Positions 1 through 8,495 of a DNA stretch of 64,000 nucleotides are shown here, one piece after another; the first letter of the stretch is position 1, and every line of letters begins with the position of its first letter. The notes beneath the pieces were generated by a model. It did no database searches. It had not been told where the DNA came from and was given only the letters and a program-made list of their open reading frames with translations. A program made the translations under genes and the position numbers. The stretch is from Massilia forsythiae (lineage in GTDB: Bacteria; Pseudomonadota; Gammaproteobacteria; Burkholderiales; Burkholderiaceae_D), in contig NZ_CP051685.1 of assembly GCF_012849555.1 (NCBI RefSeq), positions 1,488,001 to 1,552,000 on the forward strand, written 5' to 3'.

Positions 1-540
1 TTCACCGCGGGCGAGTACGTGCTGGACGGCGTCAACGTGAAAGGCCTGGACGACGACGCGCGCTCGCGCCTGCGCAACGAAAAGATCGGCTTCATCTTCC
101 AGGGTTTCAATCTGATCCCGGATTTGAACCTGTTCGACAACGTCGACGTGCCGCTGCGCTACCGCGGCTTCAACGCCGCCGAGCGCCGCGAACGCATCGA
201 GGATGCGCTGGCGCGCGTCGGCCTGGCCTCGCGCATGAAGCATTACCCGGCCGAGCTGTCCGGCGGCCAGCAGCAGCGCGTGGCGATCGCGCGCGCGCTG
301 GCCGGCTCGCCGCGCCTGCTGCTGGCGGACGAACCGACCGGCAACCTGGACACGCAGATGGCGCGCGGCGTGATGGAGCTGCTGGAACAGATCAACGCTG
401 CCGGCACCACGATCCTGATGGTGACCCACGACCCGGAACTGGCGGTGCGCACCACGCGCAACGTCCACATCATCGATGGCCAGGTGTCGGACCTGGTGCG
501 CAAGGGTCCGTCGCTGGCCACCGCCACCGCCACCGTCTGA
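1..540 (+). CDS. ABC transporter ATP-binding protein, MacB/LolD type (5' end missing)
   Basis: This ATPase subunit would energise the two FtsX-like permeases that follow. Frame 1 is open from the first base, so the start and the Walker A loop lie before the window; about 179 residues remain. The visible parts are the Q-loop (GFIFQGFNLIPDL), the ABC signature LSGGQQQRVAIARAL, Walker B LLLADEPTGNLD and the H-loop MVTHD. The signature and the DEPTGNLD Walker B are typical of the MacB/LolD/FtsE export and lipoprotein-release branch, not of nutrient importers. The stop is 11 bases before the next start, so cotranscription is likely. Such ATPases work at the inner membrane with permeases that have a large periplasmic loop, often with an adaptor protein that would lie upstream, outside this window. 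The substrate cannot be deduced. Confidence 0.93.
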   Translation, partial: FTAGEYVLDGVNVKGLDDDARSRLRNEKIGFIFQGFNLIPDLNLFDNVDVPLRYRGFNAAERRERIEDALARVGLASRMKHYPAELSGGQQQRVAIARALAGSPRLLLADEPTGNLDTQMARGVMELLEQINAAGTTILMVTHDPELAVRTTRNVHIIDGQVSDLVRKGPSLATATATV

Positions 541-550
541 GGCTGCCGTC

Positions 551-1858
551 ATGTTCGCCTACTACTTCAAGCTCGGCGTGCGCAGCCTGCGCCGCAACCG
601 CTTTCTCACCGCGCTGATGGTGCTGACGCTGGCCGTCGGCGTGGCCGCCAGCGTGTCGACGCTGACCATCCTGCACATGATGTCGGGCGATCCGATCCCC
701 GACAAGAGCAGCCGCCTGCTGGTGCCGCAGTTCGACAACGGACCGCTGCAGGACTATACGCCGGGCGTAGACCCGGGCGACATGCAGATGAGCTACATCG
801 ACGCATCCAACCTGCTGAAAAGCGGCCAGGGCGAACGGCGCACGGTGGTGTATGGGGTAGCGGCGCCGCTGGAACCGGCGCGCAAGGACCTGCCCGCCCT
901 GAATACCACCGGCATGGGCGTCACGCGCGATTTCTTCGCCATGTTCAACGTGCCGCTGATGCACGGCCAGGCCTGGAGCGAGGCCGACGATGCGCGCGGG
1001 GCCGATGTGATGGTGCTCGGCCGCGCGATGGCGGAAAAGCTGTTCGGGAATAGCAACCCCATCGGACAGCGCCTACGCATGATGGGCGCGCCGTTCACCG
1101 TGGTCGGCGTGGCCGACAAATGGAATCCACGCCCGCGCTACTACAAGCTGGTCGGCGGCGACACATTCGGCGACGCCGACGATTTCTATATTCCATTTGC
1201 CACCGCGATCCGCCACGAAGCCGACCTGAATGGCGGCATCAGCTGCAGCAGCAAGCGCGATCCCGGCTTCGCCAGCCTGCTCGCCTCGGAATGTACCTGG
1301 CTGCAATTCTGGTTCGAGACCAGTTCGGCCGACCGCAGCGAACTGCAGTCCTGGCTGGACGGCTATACCGGCGAGCAGCGCAAGCTGGGCCGTTTCAAGC
1401 GCAACGCGCCGAACAAGCTGTACGACGTGATGGAGTGGATGGAAAAGCTCAAAATCGTCGGCAACGACAGCAAGCTGTCGGTCTGGCTGGCCTTCGGCTT
1501 CCTGGCGCTGTGCCTGGTGAATACCATCGGCCTGTTGCTGGCCAAGTTTTCGGCGCGCGCCGCCGAGATCGGCGTACGGCGCGCACTGGGCGCCTCGCGC
1601 CGCGAGATCTTCCGCCAGTTCCTGGTCGAGACCGCCGTGGTGGGCCTGGCCGGCGGCGTGCTCGGCCTGGTCTTGTCGTTCGGTGCGCTGGCGCTGCTCG
1701 GCATGCAGGGCAGCAGTACCGCGGCGCTCGCCCGCATGGACTGGCAGATGCTGGGCATGACTTTCGTGCTGTCGGTAGCGGCGGCGCTGCTGGCCGGCCT
1801 GCTGCCGACCTGGCGCGCCTGCCAGGTGACGCCGGCCATCCAACTCAAATCGCAATGA
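551..1858 (+). CDS. MacB/FtsX-family ABC transporter permease (first of two)
   Basis: A 435-residue permease that starts at the ATG 11 bases after the ATPase stop; the frame is open further upstream, but that part overlaps the ATPase gene and is low-complexity. The order is typical of the family. There is one N-terminal membrane helix (about residues 20-40, after RSLRRNRFLTAL), then a large periplasmic MacB-PCD-like domain, then three C-terminal helices. The cytoplasmic coupling motif IGVRRALGASRREIFRQF sits near residue 340, and the protein ends ACQVTPAIQLKSQ. It pairs with the second permease so that the pair replaces the usual MacB homodimer. Transport is probably mechanotransmission of a periplasmic or outer-membrane substrate such as a peptide, a lipid or a drug. 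The nearby two-component genes suggest that it responds to envelope stress, but that is inference. Confidence 0.9.
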   Translation: MFAYYFKLGVRSLRRNRFLTALMVLTLAVGVAASVSTLTILHMMSGDPIPDKSSRLLVPQFDNGPLQDYTPGVDPGDMQMSYIDASNLLKSGQGERRTVVYGVAAPLEPARKDLPALNTTGMGVTRDFFAMFNVPLMHGQAWSEADDARGADVMVLGRAMAEKLFGNSNPIGQRLRMMGAPFTVVGVADKWNPRPRYYKLVGGDTFGDADDFYIPFATAIRHEADLNGGISCSSKRDPGFASLLASECTWLQFWFETSSADRSELQSWLDGYTGEQRKLGRFKRNAPNKLYDVMEWMEKLKIVGNDSKLSVWLAFGFLALCLVNTIGLLLAKFSARAAEIGVRRALGASRREIFRQFLVETAVVGLAGGVLGLVLSFGALALLGMQGSSTAALARMDWQMLGMTFVLSVAAALLAGLLPTWRACQVTPAIQLKSQ

Positions 1859-1880
1859 TCCGTCGAAAGAGAGAACCGTC

Positions 1881-3119
1881 ATGAGCATGGAAATCCGTCC
1901 CATCCTGTCGGCGCTGCTGCGCAACAAGACCGGCCCGCTGCTGGTGGCGCTGCAGGTCGCGCTCAGCCTGGCGATCCTGGCCAATGCCCTGTACATCGTC
2001 AACGAGCGGCGCGCCGTGGTCGCACGGCCGTCCGGCCTGTCCGACGAACACGCCACCTTCTACATCACCGCACGCACCTTGGACAGCGATGGCCCCGAAC
2101 AGCGCCTGGCGGCCATCAAGCGCGAGACCGCCATGCTGCGTGCCGTGCCGGGCGTGGCGTCGGTGGCGCAAGTGTCGCAGATGCCGTTGTCGCGGCGTGG
2201 CTGGAACAGCAGCGTCATGCTCGACCGCCGCCAGGAACGCCAGAGCGCACTGGCCTCGATGTACATCTCGGGCGATTCCGTCATCGAGACCTTCGGCCTG
2301 CGCCTTGTCGAAGGACGCGATTTCCTGCCGCAGGAACGGGTCGACATCAACGAGCTGGCGGACCGCGACCAGCCTCCGCAGGTCATCGTTACCAAGGTGC
2401 TGGCCGACAAACTCTGGCCCGGGGCGTCCGCAATCGGCAAGGCCATGTATTTCGGCCGCGGCGAGGAAGCCACCCCCATGCGGGTGGTCGGCGTGATAGA
2501 ACGCCTGCAGACGCAAAGTGCCCAGATAGACGAGAACGGCGAGCTGTCGGTCCTGATCCCGGCGCGCCTGTACGGCGGCAACACCACCCTGTATGCGATC
2601 CGCACCGAGCCGGGCCAACGCGAGCGCGTGATGAAGGAAGCGGAAAGAACATTGCGCGCTGCTTCGGCCACGCCGATGATCCTGGAATCCACCACCGTCG
2701 ACCGCGACCGCAAGGACCGCTACCGCAGCGACGTCGCACTGCAATGGATGCTGGTCGCCGTCAGCCTGCTGCTGCTCCTGATCACCTGCTCGGGCATCGT
2801 CGGCATGGCCAGCCTGTGGGTCACGCAGCGCCGCAAGCAGATCGGCGTGCGGCGCGCGCTCGGTGCGCGCAAGATCGATATCCTGCGCTACTTCATCGCC
2901 GAGAACCTCGTCATCACCAGCGCCGGCGTGTTCGGCGGCGCTGCCCTCGGGCTGGCGCTGAACCAGCTGTTGGTCAGCAAGCTGGAAATGGCGCGCCTGC
3001 CGGCCGGCTACCTCATCGGCGGCGCCCTGCTGTTCTGGCTGCTGGGCGTGCTGGCCGCCTGGGGGCCGGCGGCGCGCGCCGCCGCCATCTCGCCGGCCAC
3101 GGCCACGCGCAGCGTCTGA
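1881..3119 (+). CDS. MacB/FtsX-family ABC transporter permease (second of two)
   Basis: A 412-residue paralogue of the preceding permease, 22 bases downstream and in the same operon. It has an N-terminal helix (LLVALQVALSLAILANALYI), a periplasmic domain of about 230 residues, then three helices near residues 290-310, 340-360 and 380-400. The coupling motif IGVRRALGARKIDILRYF matches the first permease, and the C-terminus ISPATATRSV resembles that of other FtsX permeases. Two distinct permeases with one ATPase suggests a heteromeric transporter. The next gene, a sigma-54 activator, starts only 21 bases after this stop. Transporter and two-component genes are therefore likely to be read through together, which would allow feedback control of the exporter. 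The substrate is unknown. Confidence 0.9.
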   Translation: MSMEIRPILSALLRNKTGPLLVALQVALSLAILANALYIVNERRAVVARPSGLSDEHATFYITARTLDSDGPEQRLAAIKRETAMLRAVPGVASVAQVSQMPLSRRGWNSSVMLDRRQERQSALASMYISGDSVIETFGLRLVEGRDFLPQERVDINELADRDQPPQVIVTKVLADKLWPGASAIGKAMYFGRGEEATPMRVVGVIERLQTQSAQIDENGELSVLIPARLYGGNTTLYAIRTEPGQRERVMKEAERTLRAASATPMILESTTVDRDRKDRYRSDVALQWMLVAVSLLLLLITCSGIVGMASLWVTQRRKQIGVRRALGARKIDILRYFIAENLVITSAGVFGGAALGLALNQLLVSKLEMARLPAGYLIGGALLFWLLGVLAAWGPAARAAAISPATATRSV

Positions 3120-3140
3120 ATACGGTGTTAAGCTATTGTC

Positions 3141-4523
3141 ATGCCCACCGTACTGATCATCGATGACAACGCCGCCGTCGGGCTCGCGCTCGACGTGCTG
3201 TTCTCGCTGCACGACATCGCCGCCCTGCACGCGGCCTCGCCCGACGAAGGCCTGGCGCTGCTGGAACGCGAGGACGTCGACCTGGTGATCCAGGACATGA
3301 ATTTTACGGCGGATACGACCTCGGGCGAGGAAGGGGTGGCGCTGTTCCGCGCCATCCGCGCGCGTCACCCGGACTTGCCGGTGATCCTGCTGACCGCCTG
3401 GACCCACCTGGACGCGGCCGTCGATTTGATCAAGGCCGGGGCCGCCGACTATCTGCCCAAGCCGTGGAACGACGAGCGGCTGCTGTCGACGGTAACCAAC
3501 CTGATCGAGCTGGGCCAGGCCAACCGCGCGCTGAACCGGCGCCTGCGCCAGGAACGGCGCGCGCGGCGCGAACTGGAGCAGGGTTTCGACCTGCGCGGCC
3601 TGGTGTGGGCCGACCCGGCCACCGAGCGCGTGTTGCACCTGGCCTGCCAGGTGGCGCGCGCCGACGTGCCGGTCCTGATCACCGGGCCCAACGGCAGCGG
3701 CAAGGAGCGCATCGCCGAGATCATCCAGGCCAATTCGGCGGTGGCGAACGGCCCCTTCGTGGTGCTCAACTGCGGCGCCCTGCCCTCGGAACTGATCGAG
3801 GCGGAACTGTTCGGCGCCGAGGCCGGCGCCTACACCGGCGCCATCCGCGCGCGCGAGGGCAAGTTCGAGGCGGCCGATGGCGGCACCCTGTTCCTCGACG
3901 AGATCGGCAACCTGCCGCCGGCCGGGCAGATGAAGCTGCTGCGCGTGCTGGAAACCGGCCGCTTCGAGCGGCTCGGCGCGAACCGCGAGCGGCAGGTGAA
4001 GGTGCGCGTGATCAGCGCCACCAACGCCGACCTGCACGCCATGATCCGCAGCGGCGGCTTCCGCGAAGATTTGTTCTATCGCCTGAACGTGATCGAGCTG
4101 AAGCTGCCGGCGCTGGCGGCGCGCCCGGGCGACATCCTGCCGCTGGCGCAGGCCCTGCTGGCGCCGGATAAAACCCTGCATGCGGACGCCGAACGCGCAC
4201 TGCTGGCACATGCCTGGCCCGGCAACGTGCGCGAATTGAAAAACGTGATGGCGCGCGCCGGCCTGCTGGCGCAGGGCGCCGTGATCCGCGCGGCCGACCT
4301 CGGGCTGCCGCCGGCGGCCGGCGCGGCGCCCGCCACCGCCGGATCCGGCGCGGGCGGCTCCACTGCCGGCGCCGGGCTGGATGCCGAACCCGACCGCGAA
4401 GCCATCGCGGCGGCGCTGGCGCGCGCCGGCGGCGTGGTGGCGCAGGCCGCGGCCGAACTGGGCCTGTCGCGCCAGGCGCTGTACCGGCGCATGGAACGGC
4501 TCGGCATCGCACGCGCGGCATGA
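3141..4523 (+). CDS. NtrC-type sigma-54-dependent response regulator
   Basis: A 460-residue transcription activator. The receiver domain (1-125) has the acidic pocket IDDN, phospho-acceptor Asp52 in LVIQDMNF, a short insert after it (FTADTTSG), and the conserved Lys in YLPKPW. The AAA+ domain (about 150-380) has a Walker A variant GPNGSGKE near residue 181 and Walker B GGTLFLDEIG. The sigma-54 contact loop reads GAYTGA, not the common GAFTGA, near residue 230. A low-complexity Ala/Gly linker follows. A Fis-type HTH (AAAELGLSRQALYRRMERLGI) ends the protein. Its stop overlaps the kinase start by four bases (ATGA), so the kinase is its likely partner. The target is probably this operon or its upstream adaptor genes, from sigma-54 promoters outside the window. 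Confidence 0.93.
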   Translation: MPTVLIIDDNAAVGLALDVLFSLHDIAALHAASPDEGLALLEREDVDLVIQDMNFTADTTSGEEGVALFRAIRARHPDLPVILLTAWTHLDAAVDLIKAGAADYLPKPWNDERLLSTVTNLIELGQANRALNRRLRQERRARRELEQGFDLRGLVWADPATERVLHLACQVARADVPVLITGPNGSGKERIAEIIQANSAVANGPFVVLNCGALPSELIEAELFGAEAGAYTGAIRAREGKFEAADGGTLFLDEIGNLPPAGQMKLLRVLETGRFERLGANRERQVKVRVISATNADLHAMIRSGGFREDLFYRLNVIELKLPALAARPGDILPLAQALLAPDKTLHADAERALLAHAWPGNVRELKNVMARAGLLAQGAVIRAADLGLPPAAGAAPATAGSGAGGSTAGAGLDAEPDREAIAAALARAGGVVAQAAAELGLSRQALYRRMERLGIARAA

Positions 4524-6052
4524 ACGCGCGCCGCGACGCTGGCGACAGCGAACCTGCGGGCGGCGACAGGGAAACAGGCGCCGGCGCACGCGCAAGCGCC
4601 AACGCCCGGTCGAGCGATAGCGGGACCACGAACCGCGCCGGAAACGCGGGCGACGATAGCAGCCTGCCACCGGGCGGCTCGCAAGCAGGCAGCCCGCAGC
4701 GCGACGCCGGGCGGCGCAAGGGTCTGCGCCTTTCCCTGGCCACGCGCTGGTCGGCCCTGGTCGGCACGCTGCTCGCGCTCGGCATCGTCATCGCCTTGAC
4801 GCTCGACCGCCTGCTGCCGGGACGCACGCCGCTAGTGCTCGGCCTCTCGCTGCTGTGCGTGGTGCCGATCGCGCTGATCACGCTGCGCGCCCAGATCCAG
4901 CCGATCCTGTCGCTGCTGCGCGCGCTGGAAGGCACCGTGGCCAGCTACCGCGACGGCGATTTCTCGTTCGGCCTGCACTGGCCGCAGAACGACGAACTGG
5001 CCGACCTGGTGCGCGCCCACAATGCGCTCGGCGACGTGCTGCGCGCGCAGCGCCTCGACCTGGTCCAGCGCGAATTGCTGCTCGACACCATGGTGCAGAA
5101 CACGCCGGTGGCCATGCTGCTGGTGGCCGAACCTGTCGGCGAACGTACCCAGCGCACCATCGTCTACGCCAACCTGGCGGCGCGCCAGCTGCTCTCGCAC
5201 GGCGCCAGGCTGGAGGGATACGCGCTGCAGGAAGTGCTGCAGGGCGCGGCGCCGGCCCTGGTCGAGGCGCTGGCGCGCGGCGGCGACGGCCTGTTCTCGG
5301 CCGGAGAGGGAGAAGACGAAGAGGTGTACCACCTGGCGCGCCGCCAGTTCAGCCTGAACGGCCGGCGCCACGAACTGCTGCTGCTGCGCCAGCTGACCGC
5401 GGAGTTGCGGCGCCAGGAAGTGCAGACCTGGAAAAAGGTCATCCGCGTGATCAGCCACGAGTTGAACAATTCGCTGGCGCCGCTGGCCTCGCTCGCCCAT
5501 TCCGGCGCCCAGCTGGTGCAGCGCGGCCAGACCGAACGCTTGCCGCAGATCCTGGCCACCATCGGCGAGCGCACGCGCCACCTGGAGAGTTTCATTCTCG
5601 GCTATGCGCGCTTCGCCAAGCTGCCGGCGCCGCGCCTGGAAGCCTGCCGCTGGGACGCGCTGGTGGCGCGCCTGGCGGCCCAGGTGGACTTCCGGCTGGC
5701 GGCGCCGCTGCCGGACGAAGCGGCGCGCATCGACGTCGCCCAGATGGAGCAGGCGCTATTGAACCTGCTGAAGAACGCCCACGAATCCGGCTCGCGTCCC
5801 GAAGACATCGAACTGCAGGTGCGGCGCGTGCCCGATCCGCTCAAGGAGATCACGCGCATCGACGTGCTCGACCGCGGCAGCGGCATGAGCGAAGCGGTGC
5901 TGACCAATGCGCTGGTGCCGTTCTATTCCACCAAGCGCAGCGGCACCGGCCTGGGACTGGCGCTGGCGCGCGAGATCGCCGAGGCGCATGGGGGGCGCAT
6001 CATGCTGTCCAACCGCGAGGGCGGCGGATTGGCGGTCACGCTGATTTTGTAG
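4520..6052 (+). CDS. Sensor histidine kinase, NtrY-like
   Basis: A 510-residue kinase translationally coupled to the sigma-54 regulator through ATGA. The first 70 residues are a polar, low-complexity tail rich in Ala, Gly, Ser and Arg with no recognisable domain. Two membrane helices follow at about 75-95 and 100-115, with almost no periplasmic loop between them, so the signal is probably sensed in or near the membrane or by the cytoplasmic PAS-like region (190-290). The H-box is VIRVISHELNNSLAPL with the phospho-His near residue 312. The ATP site has the N-box LLNLLKNAHES, the G1 box DRGSGM and the G2 box GTGLGLALA. The TAG stop lies inside a palindromic repeat, so that element supplies the end of this reading frame. 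The N-terminal tail could be mis-assigned; no better ATG is present. Confidence 0.9.
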   Translation: MNARRDAGDSEPAGGDRETGAGARASANARSSDSGTTNRAGNAGDDSSLPPGGSQAGSPQRDAGRRKGLRLSLATRWSALVGTLLALGIVIALTLDRLLPGRTPLVLGLSLLCVVPIALITLRAQIQPILSLLRALEGTVASYRDGDFSFGLHWPQNDELADLVRAHNALGDVLRAQRLDLVQRELLLDTMVQNTPVAMLLVAEPVGERTQRTIVYANLAARQLLSHGARLEGYALQEVLQGAAPALVEALARGGDGLFSAGEGEDEEVYHLARRQFSLNGRRHELLLLRQLTAELRRQEVQTWKKVIRVISHELNNSLAPLASLAHSGAQLVQRGQTERLPQILATIGERTRHLESFILGYARFAKLPAPRLEACRWDALVARLAAQVDFRLAAPLPDEAARIDVAQMEQALLNLLKNAHESGSRPEDIELQVRRVPDPLKEITRIDVLDRGSGMSEAVLTNALVPFYSTKRSGTGLGLALAREIAEAHGGRIMLSNREGGGLAVTLIL

Positions 6053-6154
6053 GGTGGACGGCTTCGCCGTCCACGCGTTCAACGCACGCATGCATCGGTT
6101 GGACGCGTGGAGTGAGTCGGGCTAGATGCCCGACGAACGAGCCGTCCACCCTAC
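6049..6154. repeat. Palindromic intergenic repeat, GTAGGGTGGACG family, long copy
   Basis: The outer arms GTAGGGTGGACGGC (6049-6062) and GCCGTCCACCCTAC (6141-6154) are perfect inverted repeats. Nested inside are further hairpins: GGACGG/CCGTCC around 6056-6072, a nearly perfect CCACGCGT/ACGCGTGG arm pair, and GTCGGGC/GCCCGAC at 6116-6134. The left arm contains the stop codon of the kinase gene. It separates two convergent genes and may act as a two-way transcription terminator. The same core recurs as a short hairpin at 43849-43878. Confidence 0.85.
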
Positions 6155-6167
6155 CGCCGATCGAGAA

Positions 6168-8495
6168 TTACCCCATCAACTTGTCGAGCGTGATCGGCAG
6201 GTCGCGCACCCGCTTGCCGCAGGCGTTGTAGATGGCGTTGGCGATCGCCGCGGCGGTGCCGGTGATGCCGATCTCGCCGATGCCGTGCGCCCCCATTGGC
6301 GCGTGCGGGTCGGGGATGTCGGTCCAGAGTACCTCGATCTCGGGCACGTCCAGGTGTACCGGCACGTGGTACTCGGCCAGGCTCGGGTTCATGATGCGGC
6401 CGTTGCGCTCGTCGAACTGCGTCTCTTCCATCAGCGCCATGCCCATGCCCATGATCATGCCGCCGCGGAACTGGCTCGTCGCCGTCTTCGGGTTGATGAT
6501 GCGCCCGCAATCGTAGGAGCCCAGCAGGCGCGTCACGCGCGGCTCGCCGGTGACGGCGTTCACGCGCGCCTCGCAGAAGATGGCGCCGAACGAGTGCATC
6601 GACCAGTGCTGGGTTTCCAGCGGCGGCGGCGCGCTGCCCTCGGCCGCCAGTTCGTCGCGCCCGGCGCGCGCCAGCAGCGCCGTGTAGCTGTCGAAACGCT
6701 GCGGGTCGTCGATGCCGGCCAGGCCGCCGTCGCGCGCGCGCACCTGGTCCGGCTTCAAGCCGTGCAGCGGCGATCCCTTGTCCGCCAGCTTCAGCAGCTC
6801 GGCCACCAGTTCACGGTGCGCCGCCATCACCGACATGCCGACCGAGGCCGTCTGCTGCGAGCCGCCGGCCAGGATCACGCCGGGCAGGGACGAATCGCCA
6901 TAGGCCACGCTGACTTGTTCCGGCGCCAGGCCGAGGCGGTCCGCCACCACGATCACGTGGGTGGTGGCGGTGCCCATGCCCATCTCGTGGGCCGCCACGT
7001 CGACATGGGCGCGGCCGTCCCGGTGCAGGGTGATGCGCGCGGCGCCGCCCGGCATGCGGTAGTACGGATAGGTTGCGGTGGCGCAGCCGACGCCGACCAG
7101 CCACTCCTCGCCATCCTCGACCACGGTGCGCGTGCCCGGCCGGGCGGCGCGTTCCTTCCAGCCGAAGCGCTCGGCGCCGGCGCGGTAGGCCTCGACCAGG
7201 TGGCGCGACGAGAACGGCGTGCCGGTGGTCGGGTCCTTGGACGGCTCGTTGCGCACGCGCAGCTCGACCGGATCGGCACCCAGCTGCGTCGCCAGCTCGT
7301 CCACCGCCGATTCCAGCGCGAAGGTGCCGACCGCTTCGCCCGGCGCGCGCATGAAGGTGTTGGCCAGCATGTCCATCTGCGCCGTCTCCACGTCCAGCTT
7401 GAAGCTGCCGGCGGCGTAGGTACAGCGCGCCGGCATGACGAAGGGTTCCGGCATGGCGTTGTTAGGGCTCATGATCGACAAGCCGGTATGGATCAGCGCC
7501 TCGAAGCGCCCGTCCGCACGGGCGCCGATGGCCACGCGCTGCTCGGTCAGCGTGCGTCCGCCCACCACGCGGTACACGCCCTCGCGCGACAGCATGATGC
7601 GCACCGGGCGCCCGGCCAGTTTCGATGCCGCCGCCGCCAGCACCTGGTGCTGCCACAGCGCCTTGCCGCCGAAGCCGCCGCCGACGAAGGGCGAGGTCAC
7701 GTGCACCTGTTCCTCCTCGATGCCGAACGCCTGCGCCATCGACCAGGCCGTGTGCGCCACCGCCTGGGTGGCGTCGTGCAGGCGCAGCATGTCGCCGTCC
7801 CAGAACACGGTGGCGGCGTGCGGCTCGATCGCGTTGTGGTTGTAGCGCGGGGTGCGGTAGACGGCGTCGACCCGGTACGGCGCCGCCGCCAGCGCCGCCT
7901 CGGCGTCGCCGATTTCCAGCTTGAGCGGCTCGCCCTGGAAGCTGCCTGGCTCGGTACCCTGCGCCCTGGCGGCGGCCAGCGAAGTCACCGCCGGCGCGGC
8001 CTCGTAGGCGGCGTCGACCAGCGAGGCGGCGTGGTCGGCCTGCTCCTGGGTCTCGGCCAGCACCAGCGCGATCGGCTGGCCGTTCCAGTGGACGGCGTCG
8101 TCCTGGAACACCGGCAGATTGTCGCCCCCGGCCGCCTTCGGCTTGGTGAGGAACATCGGCACCGGCTTCATCTTCGGCGCGTTGCGGTGGCTCATCACCA
8201 GCACCACGCCGGGCGCGCCTTCCGCCGCCGCGGTATCGAGGCTGGCGATGCGCCCTTTGGGCACGGTGGCGTAGGCCAGCGCCGCGTACACCATGCGCTC
8301 CAGCGGGATCTCGGCGGCGAAGCGCGCCTGGCCCTTTACCTTGTCGGCGCCGTCGACACGCGCGCGCGGCGTGCCGATCGCGCCGTCGCGCCGTTCGACC
8401 AGCGGGTCCGGCGTGCCGCCCGGCACCCAGGCGTCGGGCGCCAGCTCGGCCACCTTCTTCATGACTTTCTGTGCTGTTTCCTGGACGATGTTCAT
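6168..8495 (-). CDS. paoC: Aldehyde oxidoreductase molybdenum-binding subunit (PaoC/YagR-like)
   Basis: This 775-residue large subunit of a xanthine-oxidase-family enzyme should bind the molybdopterin cofactor and oxidise aldehydes to acids. The start MNIVQETAQKVMKKV was chosen because its ATG overlaps the stop of the FAD subunit (ATGA). It shows the family signatures: TSPFVGGGFGGKA, a Mo-co binding stretch near AHEMGMGTATTH, and the C-terminal GAHGIGEIGITGTAAA with the catalytic Glu in GEIG. The C-terminal RDLPITLDKL is like that of E. coli PaoC. It is last in a three-gene operon with the FAD and 2Fe-2S subunits. No PaoD/XdhC-type maturation gene is visible nearby. The exact substrate is inferred from the PaoB-like FAD partner, not proven. 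Confidence 0.9.
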   Translation of the reverse strand: MNIVQETAQKVMKKVAELAPDAWVPGGTPDPLVERRDGAIGTPRARVDGADKVKGQARFAAEIPLERMVYAALAYATVPKGRIASLDTAAAEGAPGVVLVMSHRNAPKMKPVPMFLTKPKAAGGDNLPVFQDDAVHWNGQPIALVLAETQEQADHAASLVDAAYEAAPAVTSLAAARAQGTEPGSFQGEPLKLEIGDAEAALAAAPYRVDAVYRTPRYNHNAIEPHAATVFWDGDMLRLHDATQAVAHTAWSMAQAFGIEEEQVHVTSPFVGGGFGGKALWQHQVLAAAASKLAGRPVRIMLSREGVYRVVGGRTLTEQRVAIGARADGRFEALIHTGLSIMSPNNAMPEPFVMPARCTYAAGSFKLDVETAQMDMLANTFMRAPGEAVGTFALESAVDELATQLGADPVELRVRNEPSKDPTTGTPFSSRHLVEAYRAGAERFGWKERAARPGTRTVVEDGEEWLVGVGCATATYPYYRMPGGAARITLHRDGRAHVDVAAHEMGMGTATTHVIVVADRLGLAPEQVSVAYGDSSLPGVILAGGSQQTASVGMSVMAAHRELVAELLKLADKGSPLHGLKPDQVRARDGGLAGIDDPQRFDSYTALLARAGRDELAAEGSAPPPLETQHWSMHSFGAIFCEARVNAVTGEPRVTRLLGSYDCGRIINPKTATSQFRGGMIMGMGMALMEETQFDERNGRIMNPSLAEYHVPVHLDVPEIEVLWTDIPDPHAPMGAHGIGEIGITGTAAAIANAIYNACGKRVRDLPITLDKLMG

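Noticed and set aside
1845-4670. A 941-codon open frame on - across the permease and sigma-54 regulator genes
   Set aside because: It is antisense to two well-supported genes, has no ribosome site and no recognisable motifs.
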